DNA from: Paludibacteraceae bacterium
GTDB lineage: Bacteria; Bacteroidota; Bacteroidia; Bacteroidales; Paludibacteraceae
Assembly: GCA_017649925.1 (NCBI GenBank)
Contig: JAGCFX010000047.1
Coordinates: forward strand, 1 to 64,000
Direction of reading: 5' to 3'
DNA length: 64,000 bases
Positions 34,459 to 43,169 of this stretch are shown piece by piece. The position numbers were made by a program, and so were the translations under genes. Numbering within the stretch: the stretch's first letter is position 1; every line of letters begins with the position of its first letter. The notes beneath the pieces are model-generated. The model had not been told where the DNA came from, ran no database searches, and worked only from the letters and a program-made list of their open reading frames with translations.

Positions 34459-37260
34459 TTATTCAGGGAACATCACCACTTCAAACACATTGCCGGAAGA
34501 TACCAGTTTCTTCAGCGTGTTCTGTACCGTTTCACCCGTGATGGCTTCTACGGCAGGCTTGTAATCGTGAATGTTATTGTCGCCGTACATATAGTACATG
34601 TAGAGCGACTGACGCCAGTAGGAGTTCTTCTCCAGGTCTTCCTGGTAGTCTTTCAGCATTGACTCTTTCTCTTTCTGCAGGTCGCTTGCCAACGGACCGT
34701 TATCAATGATGGTCTGCACTTCCTCATGGATGATCTCCATCAGTCGTGCCTGCTTGTTCGGATCGGTATCGAATTGCATAATCAGCCCTGCGTAGGGTGT
34801 AGGAGCTGCCATCATGTAGCCGTATGTTCCTACGCCATACGAACCGCCTTCGCGCTCACGGATGGACTCCAGATAACGCGTGCTTAGAATCCGACCGATG
34901 ATCTCCATATTCAGGTCATTCGCCATCGTGTACGGCATATCGTATGAGGTGTACTGAATGCGGTTGGACGCTGTGGTTGTCTCCATCGAACGGCTGAAAT
35001 AGTTCTTCTGTTTGCCGAGCGTTACGGTGATATGGTGGTTAACAATCTCCTCTCGGCTCTTTTTCGTCTTCAGACCGCCAAGCCATTGGCATATCATAGC
35101 TTCCACTTGCGGGTCCTCCGGATTGATATTGCCTACGAATACAAACGTGAAATCTGCCGGATTGGCAAACCGCGCTTTATATACCGCCAGGGCTTTGTCC
35201 AGATTAGCGCGCTTAAGCATCGTGGTGTCGAAGAGGATTGTACGCTCCGAGTGGTTGGTGCTCATCACCTGAATCGAATCATAGAAAGTGGTCTTGGGGT
35301 TCTTGTCGCGGTTAATCAACTGATTCCGCAGCAGTGCCATCAAAGTTTCATAGGCCTGTTCGTCGCGACGCGGAGCCGTGAAATAGAGATAGGTCAGTTG
35401 TAACATCGTCTCCAGATCTTTGATGCTGGAAGAGCCGTGAATACGCTCTACGTTCTCCGATATCTCCGGTTTTACGGACACCGTTTTGCCCGCCAGTGCT
35501 TTCTCCAACTGGGTGGCATTGAAACGACCGATACCCGCATATTCGATGATATAGGTTGCCACTTCTGCGGACGGCAGGTCTTCTGTCTTCACTTGCGAAA
35601 GACCGCCTTTGGAGAATGCCTGCATCAAGATCTCGTCTGCTTTGAACTCCGTCGGATGGAAGACCACTTTGATGCCATTGCTCAGCACCCATTCCGTGGA
35701 CTCGATATCTTCGTTGCGTTTGATACTTTTGATTTTTCCTTTGCGCGGGGCTTTCTTAACCAGCTCGGAGTCAATCGTCTCCTCTTCCGGCGCCTCGATA
35801 GCCAACTCACTCTGACCCGTCAACGCGGCCAGAATAGTTTCCTCGGTTGGGATGTTCACTCCCTCTTTCTGTGGACCGGAGATAGCTACAGTCGGGTTAG
35901 GATGAATCAGTGCTTTCGCAACGTTATTCACCGTTTCCAAGGAAACCATCGGCAATACGGCTTGCACAAACTCATATTCCCATTGTGCGCCGGGCATCGA
36001 CTCGCCGTCCTCGAAATGACGGATGCACTCGCGCGCCAAAGCGATGTTCTTGCGGGTGTTGCGCTCATTGAAGTATTTCTCCATTGAGTTTTGTTTCTCG
36101 CTCTTCACGCGCTCCAACTCGGCACTCGTGAAACCGTAACGATGCATCTTCTCCAATTGGAAAATCAGGTCATTGAATGCTTCTGTCTCACGTCCCTCTT
36201 TCGGAATAGCTATGCCGTAAAAAGCGTCCATTTTTTTCGCTGCCTCGCCATAATAACACCCTGCACCGGTAAACGAAGCTTTTGGATCAAGCGCCAGTTC
36301 CGAGAAACGGTTGTCCAGCATGTTGCAAGCCAACTCGCGCACCAACTTAAGCATGTATTCCTGCGCTGTGCCCTGCAATGCTTCCGGCAGTTGGTCAAAC
36401 TTATACTCCAGCGTGATGCGGCTGCCTTCCGCTTCCGGATCCGTCACGATAGCTACCAAAGGCTTATCGTTGTGATTGACGGTATAGAGAGGCCGCTCGC
36501 CGAAGTTCTTACGACGCGGCACTTCTGCCCACAGTGCTTTTATCTTCGCTTCAATGCTATCCACGTTAATATCACCTACTACGATGATAGCCTGGTTGTC
36601 CGGACCGTACCATTTATGATAGTAGTCGCGCAGCGCCTGGTATTCGAAGTTATTGATAACGGCAGTATCGCCGATCACGTCGCGCTTTGCATACTGCGTG
36701 CCGGGATACATCTTTGCTTGCATCTGCGTCCAAATACGACGACTGGCAGTACGGCGTGTGCGCCACTCTTCCAAGATCACACCGCGCTCGGCGTCAATCT
36801 CTTCCGGCAGCAGTGACAAGGCACAACTCCAGTCGTGCATCACCAGCAACGCACTATCGATGATTCCTTCGCGATAAGTAGGCACGTCACTCAAACGGTA
36901 AACGGTCTCGTCAATGGATGTGTAGGCATTGATGTTTCCGCCGAAGTTCACACCGATGGATTCGAAATAATTAATGATTCCCTTGCCCTCAAAATGCTCC
37001 GTTCCGTTGAAAGCCATATGCTCCAGGAAATGCGCCAGACCGTTCTGATGGTCCTCTTCCAGAATAGCGCCCACAGCCTGCGCGATATGGAATTCGCAAC
37101 GTTGTTTGGGTTGCTCGTTGTGACGGATGTAATAGGTCAATCCGTTGTCTAACTTGCCGTAACGGACCTCCGGGTCTATCGGCAGTTTCTCCGGCGCTTC
37201 TTGCGCCCACACCATTGTTGCTGCGCACAGCAGCATCAAGTTAAGCAGTAGTTTTCTCAT
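34459..37260 (-). CDS. M16 family zinc metalloprotease, exported
   Basis: 933 aa. Signal peptide [19 protein letters not shown] supports the start at 37260; an ORF extension upstream would run into ftsH. The inverted zinc motif HFLEHM (HxxEH, near residue 77) sits in the N-terminal M16 domain, with GGNINAYTSIDETVYRL and ERGVILEEWR providing the third ligand Glu. A second, inactive M16-like half follows, as in pitrilysin-type clam-shell peptidases. Expected periplasmic degradation of peptides. It overlaps the 3' end of ftsH by 20 bp. Confidence 0.92.
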   Translation of the reverse strand: MRKLLLNLMLLCAATMVWAQEAPEKLPIDPEVRYGKLDNGLTYYIRHNEQPKQRCEFHIAQAVGAILEEDHQNGLAHFLEHMAFNGTEHFEGKGIINYFESIGVNFGGNINAYTSIDETVYRLSDVPTYREGIIDSALLVMHDWSCALSLLPEEIDAERGVILEEWRTRRTASRRIWTQMQAKMYPGTQYAKRDVIGDTAVINNFEYQALRDYYHKWYGPDNQAIIVVGDINVDSIEAKIKALWAEVPRRKNFGERPLYTVNHNDKPLVAIVTDPEAEGSRITLEYKFDQLPEALQGTAQEYMLKLVRELACNMLDNRFSELALDPKASFTGAGCYYGEAAKKMDAFYGIAIPKEGRETEAFNDLIFQLEKMHRYGFTSAELERVKSEKQNSMEKYFNERNTRKNIALARECIRHFEDGESMPGAQWEYEFVQAVLPMVSLETVNNVAKALIHPNPTVAISGPQKEGVNIPTEETILAALTGQSELAIEAPEEETIDSELVKKAPRKGKIKSIKRNEDIESTEWVLSNGIKVVFHPTEFKADEILMQAFSKGGLSQVKTEDLPSAEVATYIIEYAGIGRFNATQLEKALAGKTVSVKPEISENVERIHGSSSIKDLETMLQLTYLYFTAPRRDEQAYETLMALLRNQLINRDKNPKTTFYDSIQVMSTNHSERTILFDTTMLKRANLDKALAVYKARFANPADFTFVFVGNINPEDPQVEAMICQWLGGLKTKKSREEIVNHHITVTLGKQKNYFSRSMETTTASNRIQYTSYDMPYTMANDLNMEIIGRILSTRYLESIREREGGSYGVGTYGYMMAAPTPYAGLIMQFDTDPNKQARLMEIIHEEVQTIIDNGPLASDLQKEKESMLKDYQEDLEKNSYWRQSLYMYYMYGDNNIHDYKPAVEAITGETVQNTLKKLVSSGNVFEVVMFPE

Positions 37261-39268
37261 TATCGTCTTTCTTTTTACGTGTTCTTTTCTTGGGTTTCTC
37301 CGCTTCTGCGAGTGCGGCATTCTCTTCTAGCAACTCGTCGCCGCGGCTCTTCCATGGTCTCGGACCGAGGATGCTCGCCACATCTTCGCTGGTGATCACC
37401 TCGCGCTCTATAAGCAGTTGTGCCAACTGATGATGACCGTCTGCGTGCTCCGTCAGTATCTGTTTGGCACGAGCCATCTGGTCCGCAATGATGCGTTTTG
37501 TCTCTTCATCAATCAGTTTCGCTGTTTCCTCCGAATAAGGCTTCACAAAGCCGTAGTCATAGCGACCCGTGGAGTCATAGAAACTGACATCTTTGAGTTT
37601 GTCACTCATACCATAGAATGCCACCATCGAGTATGCCTGTTTGGTAGCGCGCTCCAAGTCGTTGAGCGCACCGGTGGATGTCTGCTCCAGGAACAGTTGC
37701 TCGGCAGCACGGCCGCCCAACAGCGAACAGAGTTCGTCCAAAATATGCTCTTCGTTGGTTAGCTGACGTTCTTCCGGCAGATACCATGCAGCACCTAACG
37801 CTACGCCGCGCGGCACGATTGTTACTTTCACTAACGGATTTGCCCAACGCAGCATCCAACTGATGGTCGCGTGACCTGCTTCGTGATAGGCGATGGACTT
37901 CTTTTCCTCGTCGGTCATGATCTTGTTCTTGCGCTCCAAACCACCTACGATTCTATCCACGGCGTCCATGAAATCCTGTTTGGTCACTTTCTTTCGTCCG
38001 CCGCGAGCAGCTATCAATGCCGCCTCGTTACATACGTTTGCTATGTCCGCACCTGAGAATCCTGGAGTCTGTTTGCTCAAAAAGTCCACATCTACACTAT
38101 CATCCAGTTTGATTGGGCGCAGGTGCACTTGGAATATCTCCTTGCGTTCCTGCAAGTCCGGCAACTCGACATGTATCTGTCTGTCAAAACGCCCTGCACG
38201 CAGCAGCGCTGCGTCTAGCACATCGGCGCGGTTAGTAGCTGCGAGGATGATAACACCGCTATTGGTGCCGAATCCGTCCATCTCCGTCAGCAACTGGTTC
38301 AGCGTGCTCTCGCGCTCGTCGTTACCGCCGGTCATCACACTCTTGCCTCGCGCCCGACCGATGGCATCTATCTCATCGATGAAGATGATGGCAGGCGCTT
38401 TCTCTTTTGCTTGACGGAAAAGATCGCGCACACGACTTGCACCAACGCCCACGAACATCTCCACGAAATCACTACCCGACATCGAGAAGAACGGCACGTC
38501 CGCTTCGCCTGCTACAGCTTTCGCCAGCAACGTCTTACCGGTTCCCGGAGGACCTACCAGCAATGCGCCTTTCGGTATCTTAGCGCCTATCTCCGTGTAT
38601 TTCTTCGGATTCTTCAGGAACTCCACGATCTCCTGCACTTCCTGTTTGGCGCCGTAAAGACCCGCTACGTCTTGGAATGTCACTTTGTCCTTTTTATCCT
38701 TGTCAAACAGTTGTGCCTGCGCCTTGCCTACACCGAAGATTCCGCCGATACCGCCGGAACTGCCGACGCCGCGACTCATATACACAAAGAACAATATGAT
38801 GAGCACGAACGGAAGCACGTTCACCAGTATCAGATACCAGTAGTCATGCGATTTGCTGAACGTCACGTCTATCGCCGCTTGTCCCTCCGCCTTACGGTTC
38901 GCATTCACGCCGTCCATGAACTTCGAGAACTCCTCAACGGATGGTACTTGCGTGCGGAGAATGCCTTTCGCACGCTCGCCGTCACCTTGTGTTCCGAAGA
39001 CCAAGGTATAACTCTGAGGTTTTACATGTGCTTTTGCTTGTAAGTCGTCCGTCACATCGATCTTATCAATTGCGCCGGCTTCCACATAAGCCGTCAACTT
39101 GGTATAACTCAATGACTTGCTTGACCCGCCATCCTCTTTGTTGCCAAAGAAATAATATCCCAGCAATACGAATGCCAGGGTATAAAACAAGAAGCTGAGC
39201 CATCTCCGTGGCTTGCCGGGTTGCTGTCCTTTACGCTGCGGCTGCTGCCGCTTGTTGTTTTCTGCCAT
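37241..39268 (-). CDS. ftsH: ATP-dependent zinc metalloprotease FtsH
   Basis: 675-aa membrane-anchored AAA+ protease that degrades misfolded membrane proteins and, in many bacteria, controls LpxC level. Two membrane segments flank a periplasmic domain ([17 protein letters not shown] near residue 30 and [20 protein letters not shown] near 150). Walker [14 protein letters not shown] is near residue 237, Walker [22 protein letters not shown], and the zinc site HEAGH near 462. The tail is Lys-rich ([10 protein letters not shown]). It starts 2 bp after rsfS. Confidence 0.97.
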   Translation of the reverse strand: MAENNKRQQPQRKGQQPGKPRRWLSFLFYTLAFVLLGYYFFGNKEDGGSSKSLSYTKLTAYVEAGAIDKIDVTDDLQAKAHVKPQSYTLVFGTQGDGERAKGILRTQVPSVEEFSKFMDGVNANRKAEGQAAIDVTFSKSHDYWYLILVNVLPFVLIILFFVYMSRGVGSSGGIGGIFGVGKAQAQLFDKDKKDKVTFQDVAGLYGAKQEVQEIVEFLKNPKKYTEIGAKIPKGALLVGPPGTGKTLLAKAVAGEADVPFFSMSGSDFVEMFVGVGASRVRDLFRQAKEKAPAIIFIDEIDAIGRARGKSVMTGGNDERESTLNQLLTEMDGFGTNSGVIILAATNRADVLDAALLRAGRFDRQIHVELPDLQERKEIFQVHLRPIKLDDSVDVDFLSKQTPGFSGADIANVCNEAALIAARGGRKKVTKQDFMDAVDRIVGGLERKNKIMTDEEKKSIAYHEAGHATISWMLRWANPLVKVTIVPRGVALGAAWYLPEERQLTNEEHILDELCSLLGGRAAEQLFLEQTSTGALNDLERATKQAYSMVAFYGMSDKLKDVSFYDSTGRYDYGFVKPYSEETAKLIDEETKRIIADQMARAKQILTEHADGHHQLAQLLIEREVITSEDVASILGPRPWKSRGDELLEENAALAEAEKPKKRTRKKKDDNEKTTA

Positions 39269-39270
39269 AA

Positions 39271-39636
39271 TTACAATAATTCAGGAAGTTCTGTGACCTT
39301 TCCGTCCGCCCACAGATGCTCTATGTCATAGAATGCCCGCGGTTCACGCTGCATCACATGGACAAAAATCGTGCCGTAGTCCAATGCTATCCATTCTGCA
39401 TTCTCCTGCCCCGCCACGCTCAACGGATGCACATGTGTCTCGGTGCGCACGATATCATCTATCTCGTCCGCTATCGCCGATACCTGCGTGTTACTCTGCC
39501 CCTCGCAGATGATCATCATCTCCACCGGTGCTTCTTTAATCTTCCGCAAGTCAATCGTCACGATGCGCTGTCCCTTGCGATTTCGGATACCTTCAATAAT
39601 GGTATCCATCAATTTCTTTGTCGTTATCTCTTTCAT
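39271..39636 (-). CDS. rsfS: ribosomal silencing factor RsfS
   Basis: 121-aa factor that binds L14 and blocks subunit joining in starvation. Family features: DIRKIKEAPVEMMIICEGQSN-like core (here DLRKIKEAPVEMMIICEG), VSAIADEIDDIV, and the end ENAEWIALDYGTIFVHVM. The ATG at 39636 is used because the one at 39660 overlaps the -7 promoter box. First gene of the rsfS-ftsH-M16-lpxB run. Confidence 0.93.
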   Translation of the reverse strand: MKEITTKKLMDTIIEGIRNRKGQRIVTIDLRKIKEAPVEMMIICEGQSNTQVSAIADEIDDIVRTETHVHPLSVAGQENAEWIALDYGTIFVHVMQREPRAFYDIEHLWADGKVTELPELL

Positions 39637-39657
39637 TTTTAAAAACCTTTGCGGCTG

Positions 39658-39688
39658 CAAAGGTACTACAAAAAAATGACATACGCAA
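39658..39688 (-). promoter_or_regulatory. Bacteroidetes-type promoter of rsfS-ftsH
   Basis: On the - strand, TACCTTTG (39665-39658) and TTG (39688-39686) are separated by 20 bp. The -33 box is extended as TTGCGTATGTCA, identical to the promoter at 62773-62803. Start site expected near 39651, 15 nt before the ATG. Confidence 0.75.
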
Positions 39689-39706
39689 GGGTTTGTGTAT
39701 TTTTAC

Positions 39707-39740
39707 ACAAAAAAAGAGCCGCTCAGTGTGAGCGACTCTC
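39707..39740 (-). terminator. rho-independent terminator of the second LRR gene
   Basis: On the - strand GAGTCGCTC and GAGCGGCTC form a 9-bp stem with one G-U pair around loop ACACT, followed by a run of seven T. It lies after the LRR gene end (39829) and before the rsfS promoter. The hairpin core is nearly the same as that at 43143-43169. Confidence 0.8.
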
Positions 39741-39773
39741 AAAAATTATAAGGAATAAATACAACATTGTGCT

Positions 39774-39813
39774 CTCGATGAAAGTGCGATATGCCTCCGA
39801 TGAGAGCTCGTTA
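39774..39813. repeat. 11-bp periodic degenerate repeat array C (4 units)
   Basis: CGA at 39776, 39787, 39798 and CGT at 39809, exactly 11 bp apart, within units tctcgatgaaa, gtgcgatatgc, ctccgatgaga, gctcgttagga. It lies between the 3' end of the second LRR gene (39829) and that gene's terminator. The same core (CGAT) occurs in arrays A and B. Confidence 0.75.
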
Positions 39814-39828
39814 GGAATTTAGAACATT

Positions 39829-42084
39829 CTACTTGATCAGTTTTCCTTGGGCATCGTAGGTATGCTCGCCGCGGAGGATGAGGACTTGACCATCACGGAG
39901 GACCTTTTGCATATTCTCGTTGGACTCCGTTTGGTCAACACCTTGCGAGGAAGGCATGGTGAAATCTATGGACTTTGTGAAAAGAACAGAATCATCATTC
40001 TTCTTGGCCGTTATTGTATAGGTGTATTTAGCACCCGCCTCTAAGCCTTCAACTTTATATCTCCATCCTTTGGCAGTTTGCGTAGCGGCAGGAGTTTGAC
40101 GGCTTTCTCCATTGCGGGAAGGCATGTAATATCTTTTGGAAATGAGTAAACCGTTTTCATCGAACTCAAGTGTACAGATCAATTCGCCGTTTTTCTTGAT
40201 GTCAATCGTATAGACAACTGCATTCTCAACTGCAGGCCACTCTAATATAACACTATTATCCTCTGACGGAGTCGCAGTCACATTAGATGTCGCAGTTTCG
40301 TCTGCGCATGAAACGGGTAAAATATATCCAAAGGCGTCCCAATGGGATGCTGTTTTGTATAACTCAATACTTTGAGCCGGCACATACAATGGTATATAAA
40401 AACGAGTCTCATCAAAAACTGAATTGTCTTTTGGCACTGGAGGTGTACTTGCCAAACATGTCACAGAGGTTAAACTCGTGCAAAACATAAAAGCATAATA
40501 CCCCAAACTAGTTACGCTATTGCCAATTACCACAGAGTTTAAACCGCCGCAACTTTCAAAAGCACGGTCTCCAATGCTTTTGACGCTATTGGGGATCGTC
40601 ACAGATCTCACCGACATGTGATAGCAGATATCTTCCGGAATCTCCTCTACACCATTTCCAAAAACAAAGGAAGTTACTTGAGTTCCAAAATGATAGCAAT
40701 TGCAATTTTTAGCATTCCATACCACGGAAGTAAAGTTGCCTCCTTTGAAAGCATCTTGTCCAATACTTTTGAGGCTGTAGGGAATAGTTATAGAAGTCAT
40801 CAAACCGGTACTCTCTTTAAATGCTTCATCCCCAATGCTTTCAACCGAATTCTCCAAGGTGAGAGAGGTTAAACTAGAGCATCCGCCGAAAGCAGACCGA
40901 CCGATATTCGTGGCGCCGACAACTACTGAGGTTAAACCTGTACAGTTAAGGAAGGCCTCAGTTTTGATACTTGTAACATTATTGGGGATTTCGATAGAGG
41001 TCAAACCTGTGCAGCCTTTAAAAGCCCCCTTTTCAATGCTTTCAACCGAATTTCCAATCGCTACAGAGGTTAAACTATTGCAACCATAGAAAGCATACTC
41101 TCCAATGCTTGTGACGCTATTGCCAATAGTCACAGAGGTCAAACTGCGGCAATGATAGAAAGCATGCCCTCCAATGCTTGTGACGCTATTGGGAATTTCA
41201 ATAGAGGTCAATCCAGTGCAACCCCAGAAAGCCTCCTCACCAATACTTGTGACGCTATTGGGAATTTCAATAGAGGTCAATCCAGTGCAACTAGCGAAAG
41301 CAGAAACTCCTATGCATTCAACGGAATTCTCAATAGTCACTGAGGTCAATCCGCTGCAACCAGAGAAAGTGAGCCGCCCCGTGTTTTTGGCGCCGATAAT
41401 AACAGAGGTCAAACCATAACAATAACAGAAAGCCCAATCTCCAATGCTTGTGACGCTATTGGGAATTGTCACAGAGACCAAACTGCTGTCGTTCTCGAAA
41501 GCCTGCTTTCCAATGCTTTCAACCGAATTTTCCAGAGTCAGAGAGGTCAAACCGGTACAATCTTTGAATGCATAATCTCCTATACTAGTGACGCCAATGA
41601 TAACAGAAGTTAAACTTCTGCAACCATAGAAAGCATGGTCTCCAATGCTTGTGACACTATTGGGAATTTCAATAGAGGTCAAACTAGCGCAACTATAGAA
41701 AGCACTATTTCCAATGCTTGTGACGCTATTTCCTATCGTCACAGAGGTCATACCGTAGCAATAAGCGAAAGCATTTTCTCCAATGCTTGTGACGCTATTG
41801 GGAATAGTTACTGAAGTTAAATCACGGCATTCATAGAAAGCATTTTCCCCAACGCTTGTGACGTTATATGTTTCAGAATTATAAGTTATTGAAGCAGGAA
41901 TAACTACTGCGCCGGAATATTCATTTGAATAGGTACTAGGCTTACTTCCACGATATGTAACCGAAGCCGTTTTAGTACTACTATCAAAATCGTACCAGAT
42001 TCCGTCCACTTGTGTGTTAGAGGCTAAAATTGTTCCTGCGCTTGCAACAAGCGCGAGGAAAAGTGTAAAGATTTTTGTTTTCAT
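39829..42084 (-). CDS. BspA-like leucine-rich-repeat surface protein, 751 aa
   Basis: Signal peptide MKTKIFTLFLALVASAGTILA, then about 20 near-identical BspA/LRR_5 repeats of about 23 aa (AF..C..LTSV.I.NSVTSIG) over residues 60-560. An FN3-like segment follows (VILEWPAVENAVVYTIDIK, GLEAGAKYTYTITAK, about 585-690) and the common C-terminal motif VLRDGQVLIL...YDAQGKLIK. The last 10 residues nearly equal those of the first LRR protein, but the repeat regions are much more uniform. Probable surface adhesin. The gene is followed by 11-bp array C and a terminator; no clear promoter precedes it, and it begins 24 bp after the DUF2971 gene. Confidence 0.88.
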   Translation of the reverse strand: MKTKIFTLFLALVASAGTILASNTQVDGIWYDFDSSTKTASVTYRGSKPSTYSNEYSGAVVIPASITYNSETYNVTSVGENAFYECRDLTSVTIPNSVTSIGENAFAYCYGMTSVTIGNSVTSIGNSAFYSCASLTSIEIPNSVTSIGDHAFYGCRSLTSVIIGVTSIGDYAFKDCTGLTSLTLENSVESIGKQAFENDSSLVSVTIPNSVTSIGDWAFCYCYGLTSVIIGAKNTGRLTFSGCSGLTSVTIENSVECIGVSAFASCTGLTSIEIPNSVTSIGEEAFWGCTGLTSIEIPNSVTSIGGHAFYHCRSLTSVTIGNSVTSIGEYAFYGCNSLTSVAIGNSVESIEKGAFKGCTGLTSIEIPNNVTSIKTEAFLNCTGLTSVVVGATNIGRSAFGGCSSLTSLTLENSVESIGDEAFKESTGLMTSITIPYSLKSIGQDAFKGGNFTSVVWNAKNCNCYHFGTQVTSFVFGNGVEEIPEDICYHMSVRSVTIPNSVKSIGDRAFESCGGLNSVVIGNSVTSLGYYAFMFCTSLTSVTCLASTPPVPKDNSVFDETRFYIPLYVPAQSIELYKTASHWDAFGYILPVSCADETATSNVTATPSEDNSVILEWPAVENAVVYTIDIKKNGELICTLEFDENGLLISKRYYMPSRNGESRQTPAATQTAKGWRYKVEGLEAGAKYTYTITAKKNDDSVLFTKSIDFTMPSSQGVDQTESNENMQKVLRDGQVLILRGEHTYDAQGKLIK
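40480..41900 (-). repeat. tandem DNA array encoding LRR units
   Basis: About 20 imperfect 69-bp units inside the LRR gene. Stretches such as CAATGCTTGTGACGCTATTG and AATTTCAATAGAGGTCAA recur nearly verbatim (for instance around 41170-41220 and 41240-41290), so copy number could change by slipped pairing or recombination. Confidence 0.8.
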
Positions 42085-42108
42085 AATGATTAAGAATTTA
42101 AATTGTTA

Positions 42109-42735
42109 CTATATGCGATTGCGTAATTTGCTTACTTTAAAAGAATAGTTCTGCGCTATACACCTCCAACAGCGCATCTCCTCCTTCGGCATATTTCTGC
42201 CTAAATAAACAGCAGAAATATTGACATCCATAAATGCATCATTTTGATTATCATTAACTTTTTTCATAAAACGAATTTCTTCTTCCTTTTCGTATTCTTC
42301 TTTTCTACTACGTTTCCTTTTGTGCAATAAAGCAAATTGAACCTGCTCATTCAAACTAAGTCCTTCAAAAACATTTTTGACACTGACAGGCAATCCGTCA
42401 ACGTACTTTACTTTGTTAATAGATACAGTCGAATCATTGCAAGTAAACGCAATACACAAACCCATTCCATCTTGCGCAAATCTACTCCACATATACTGAT
42501 TATACAATTTGTTTGAGGCGCATCCTATCATATAAGTTTTTTTCTCACGTTTCAATCTTGCCCTAAAAATATCATCTAAAGGTTTATCTAGAAGAAAATG
42601 ACCTTCCTTCTTATCATTAATTCCGCTTACTTTCGTGTACGGACACATGTAGATTTTTTGTGTAATGAGTGCTTGCCTACAATATTTTCGTTTTTTGTTG
42701 GACGAAAGGTTGTAAAATTTATAATATGTCTTCAT
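42109..42735 (-). CDS. DUF2971 protein
   Basis: 208 aa. The pattern YYKFYNLS at the start, KIYMCPYTKVSGINDKKEG, MIGCASNKLYNQYMWSRFAQ, GLCIAFT and AVYLGRNMPKEEM follow the DUF2971 family (usual form: YKFR..., F..NDPFD, CFS...MWSHYA...G.CIEF). The NDPFD site is degraded here. The gene is AT-rich with many AAA/Lys codons unlike its neighbours, suggesting acquisition. It lies between the second LRR gene and the 6S-like RNA. Function is unknown; the family is common in accessory regions. Confidence 0.7.
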   Translation of the reverse strand: MKTYYKFYNLSSNKKRKYCRQALITQKIYMCPYTKVSGINDKKEGHFLLDKPLDDIFRARLKREKKTYMIGCASNKLYNQYMWSRFAQDGMGLCIAFTCNDSTVSINKVKYVDGLPVSVKNVFEGLSLNEQVQFALLHKRKRSRKEEYEKEEEIRFMKKVNDNQNDAFMDVNISAVYLGRNMPKEEMRCWRCIAQNYSFKVSKLRNRI

Positions 42736-42808
42736 TGTATTATGCCCTAAATTCGTGACGGGCGCAACTTAAAATGGTTAAGTGTTATTGTTGAACGTAT
42801 ATACACAT

Positions 42809-42855
42809 AAAAAGCGTAGACCTCGTGTTGCTTACTCACAACTTGAGGTCTTCGC
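42809..42855 (-). terminator. rho-independent terminator of the 6S-like RNA
   Basis: On the - strand GCGAAGACCTCAAGTTG (42855-42839) pairs with CAACACGAGGTCTACGC (42830-42814) over about 14 of 17 positions around an 8-nt loop, followed by TTTTTAT. The 5' arm also pairs into the closing stem of the upstream rod, so the two structures are mutually exclusive. Confidence 0.75.
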
Positions 42856-43013
42856 ATTACCTTAATAGTCAAATAAACAACAGGAAACCTACGCCGATAT
42901 GACAAACTGCTCCGCCGGAAATGGCAAAGCAGGTGTTCTGTCACACCCATAGGCATCTATTGCTCACTTTGATTTTGACTATTAATTCTGAAAGTTGCGA
43001 AGTTTCAAGTTGT
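42838..43013 (-). ncRNA. 6S-like rod-shaped RNA (candidate ssrS)
   Basis: A 176-nt segment folds on the - strand into one rod. Closing stem: ACAACTTGA with TCAAGTTGT, then CTTCGCA with TGCGAAG. Next, TTAATAGTCAAA with TTTGACTATTAA (12 bp). A large bubble follows (about 20 nt on the 5' side, 14 on the 3' side). The apical arm has CCTATG/CGTAGG, TGACA/TGTCA and CTGCTTTGCC/GGCGGAGCAG. Three pairs are G-U on the - strand and would be A-C on the + strand, so the - strand is the transcript. The rod with central bubble is the 6S RNA plan, which mimics an open promoter and binds RNA polymerase. A promoter lies at 43102-43133 and a terminator at 42809-42855. It occupies the only gene-free stretch above 300 bp (42736-43153). 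Identity as 6S is an inference from shape. Confidence 0.62.
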
Positions 43014-43101
43014 CAAACACAAAGCGTCAATAAACGCTATCAATATGTTCAAACCTACCCATTACGAAGAGACACATCCCTCCAGCGTAGATTTTCGGCT
43101 G

Positions 43102-43133
43102 CAAAATTACAAATAATTTTTGATATGTGCAAA
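43102..43133 (-). promoter_or_regulatory. Bacteroidetes-type promoter of the 6S-like RNA
   Basis: On the - strand, TTTG (43133-43130) and TAATTTTG (43109-43102) with a 20-bp spacer. The sequence is almost the same as the promoter at 30-61, including the extension TTTGCACATATCAAAAATT. Start expected near 43094, about 80 nt before the closing stem of the rod, so a processed leader is likely if the mature RNA is the rod. Confidence 0.78.
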
Positions 43134-43142
43134 TAAAAGTGC

Positions 43143-43169
43143 AAAAAAGCCGCTCAATATGAGCGACTT
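43143..43169 (-). terminator. terminator overlapping the stop codon of the propeller-like protein gene
   Basis: On the - strand AAGTCGCTC and GAGCGGCTT form a 9-bp stem (one G-U) around ATATT, followed by TTTTTT in effect from the stem end. The stop codon at 43156-43154 lies within the loop and 3' arm, so the last codons of the gene double as terminator. Confidence 0.75.

Noticed and set aside
33922..34662. 246-aa open frame on the + strand opposite lpxB and the M16 gene
   Set aside because: It is antisense to two clear genes, with a His/Arg/Val-rich composition typical of shadow frames.
38411..39043. 210-aa open frame antisense to ftsH
   Set aside because: The translated sequence resembles no family and arises from codon bias of the real gene on the other strand.
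42747..42956. 69-aa reading frame on the - strand inside the 6S-like RNA locus
   Set aside because: It lies wholly within the paired rod and terminator, has no family resemblance or credible start context, and base pairing explains the sequence better.
42921..43136. 71-aa reading frame on the + strand across the promoter of the 6S-like RNA
   Set aside because: Composition is not protein-like and it covers the promoter and structured RNA in antisense.
42736..43153. tmRNA or RNase P RNA
   Set aside because: No tRNA-like ends, tag frame or RNase P core (GAGGAAAGUC-like) is visible; a single rod fits 6S better.
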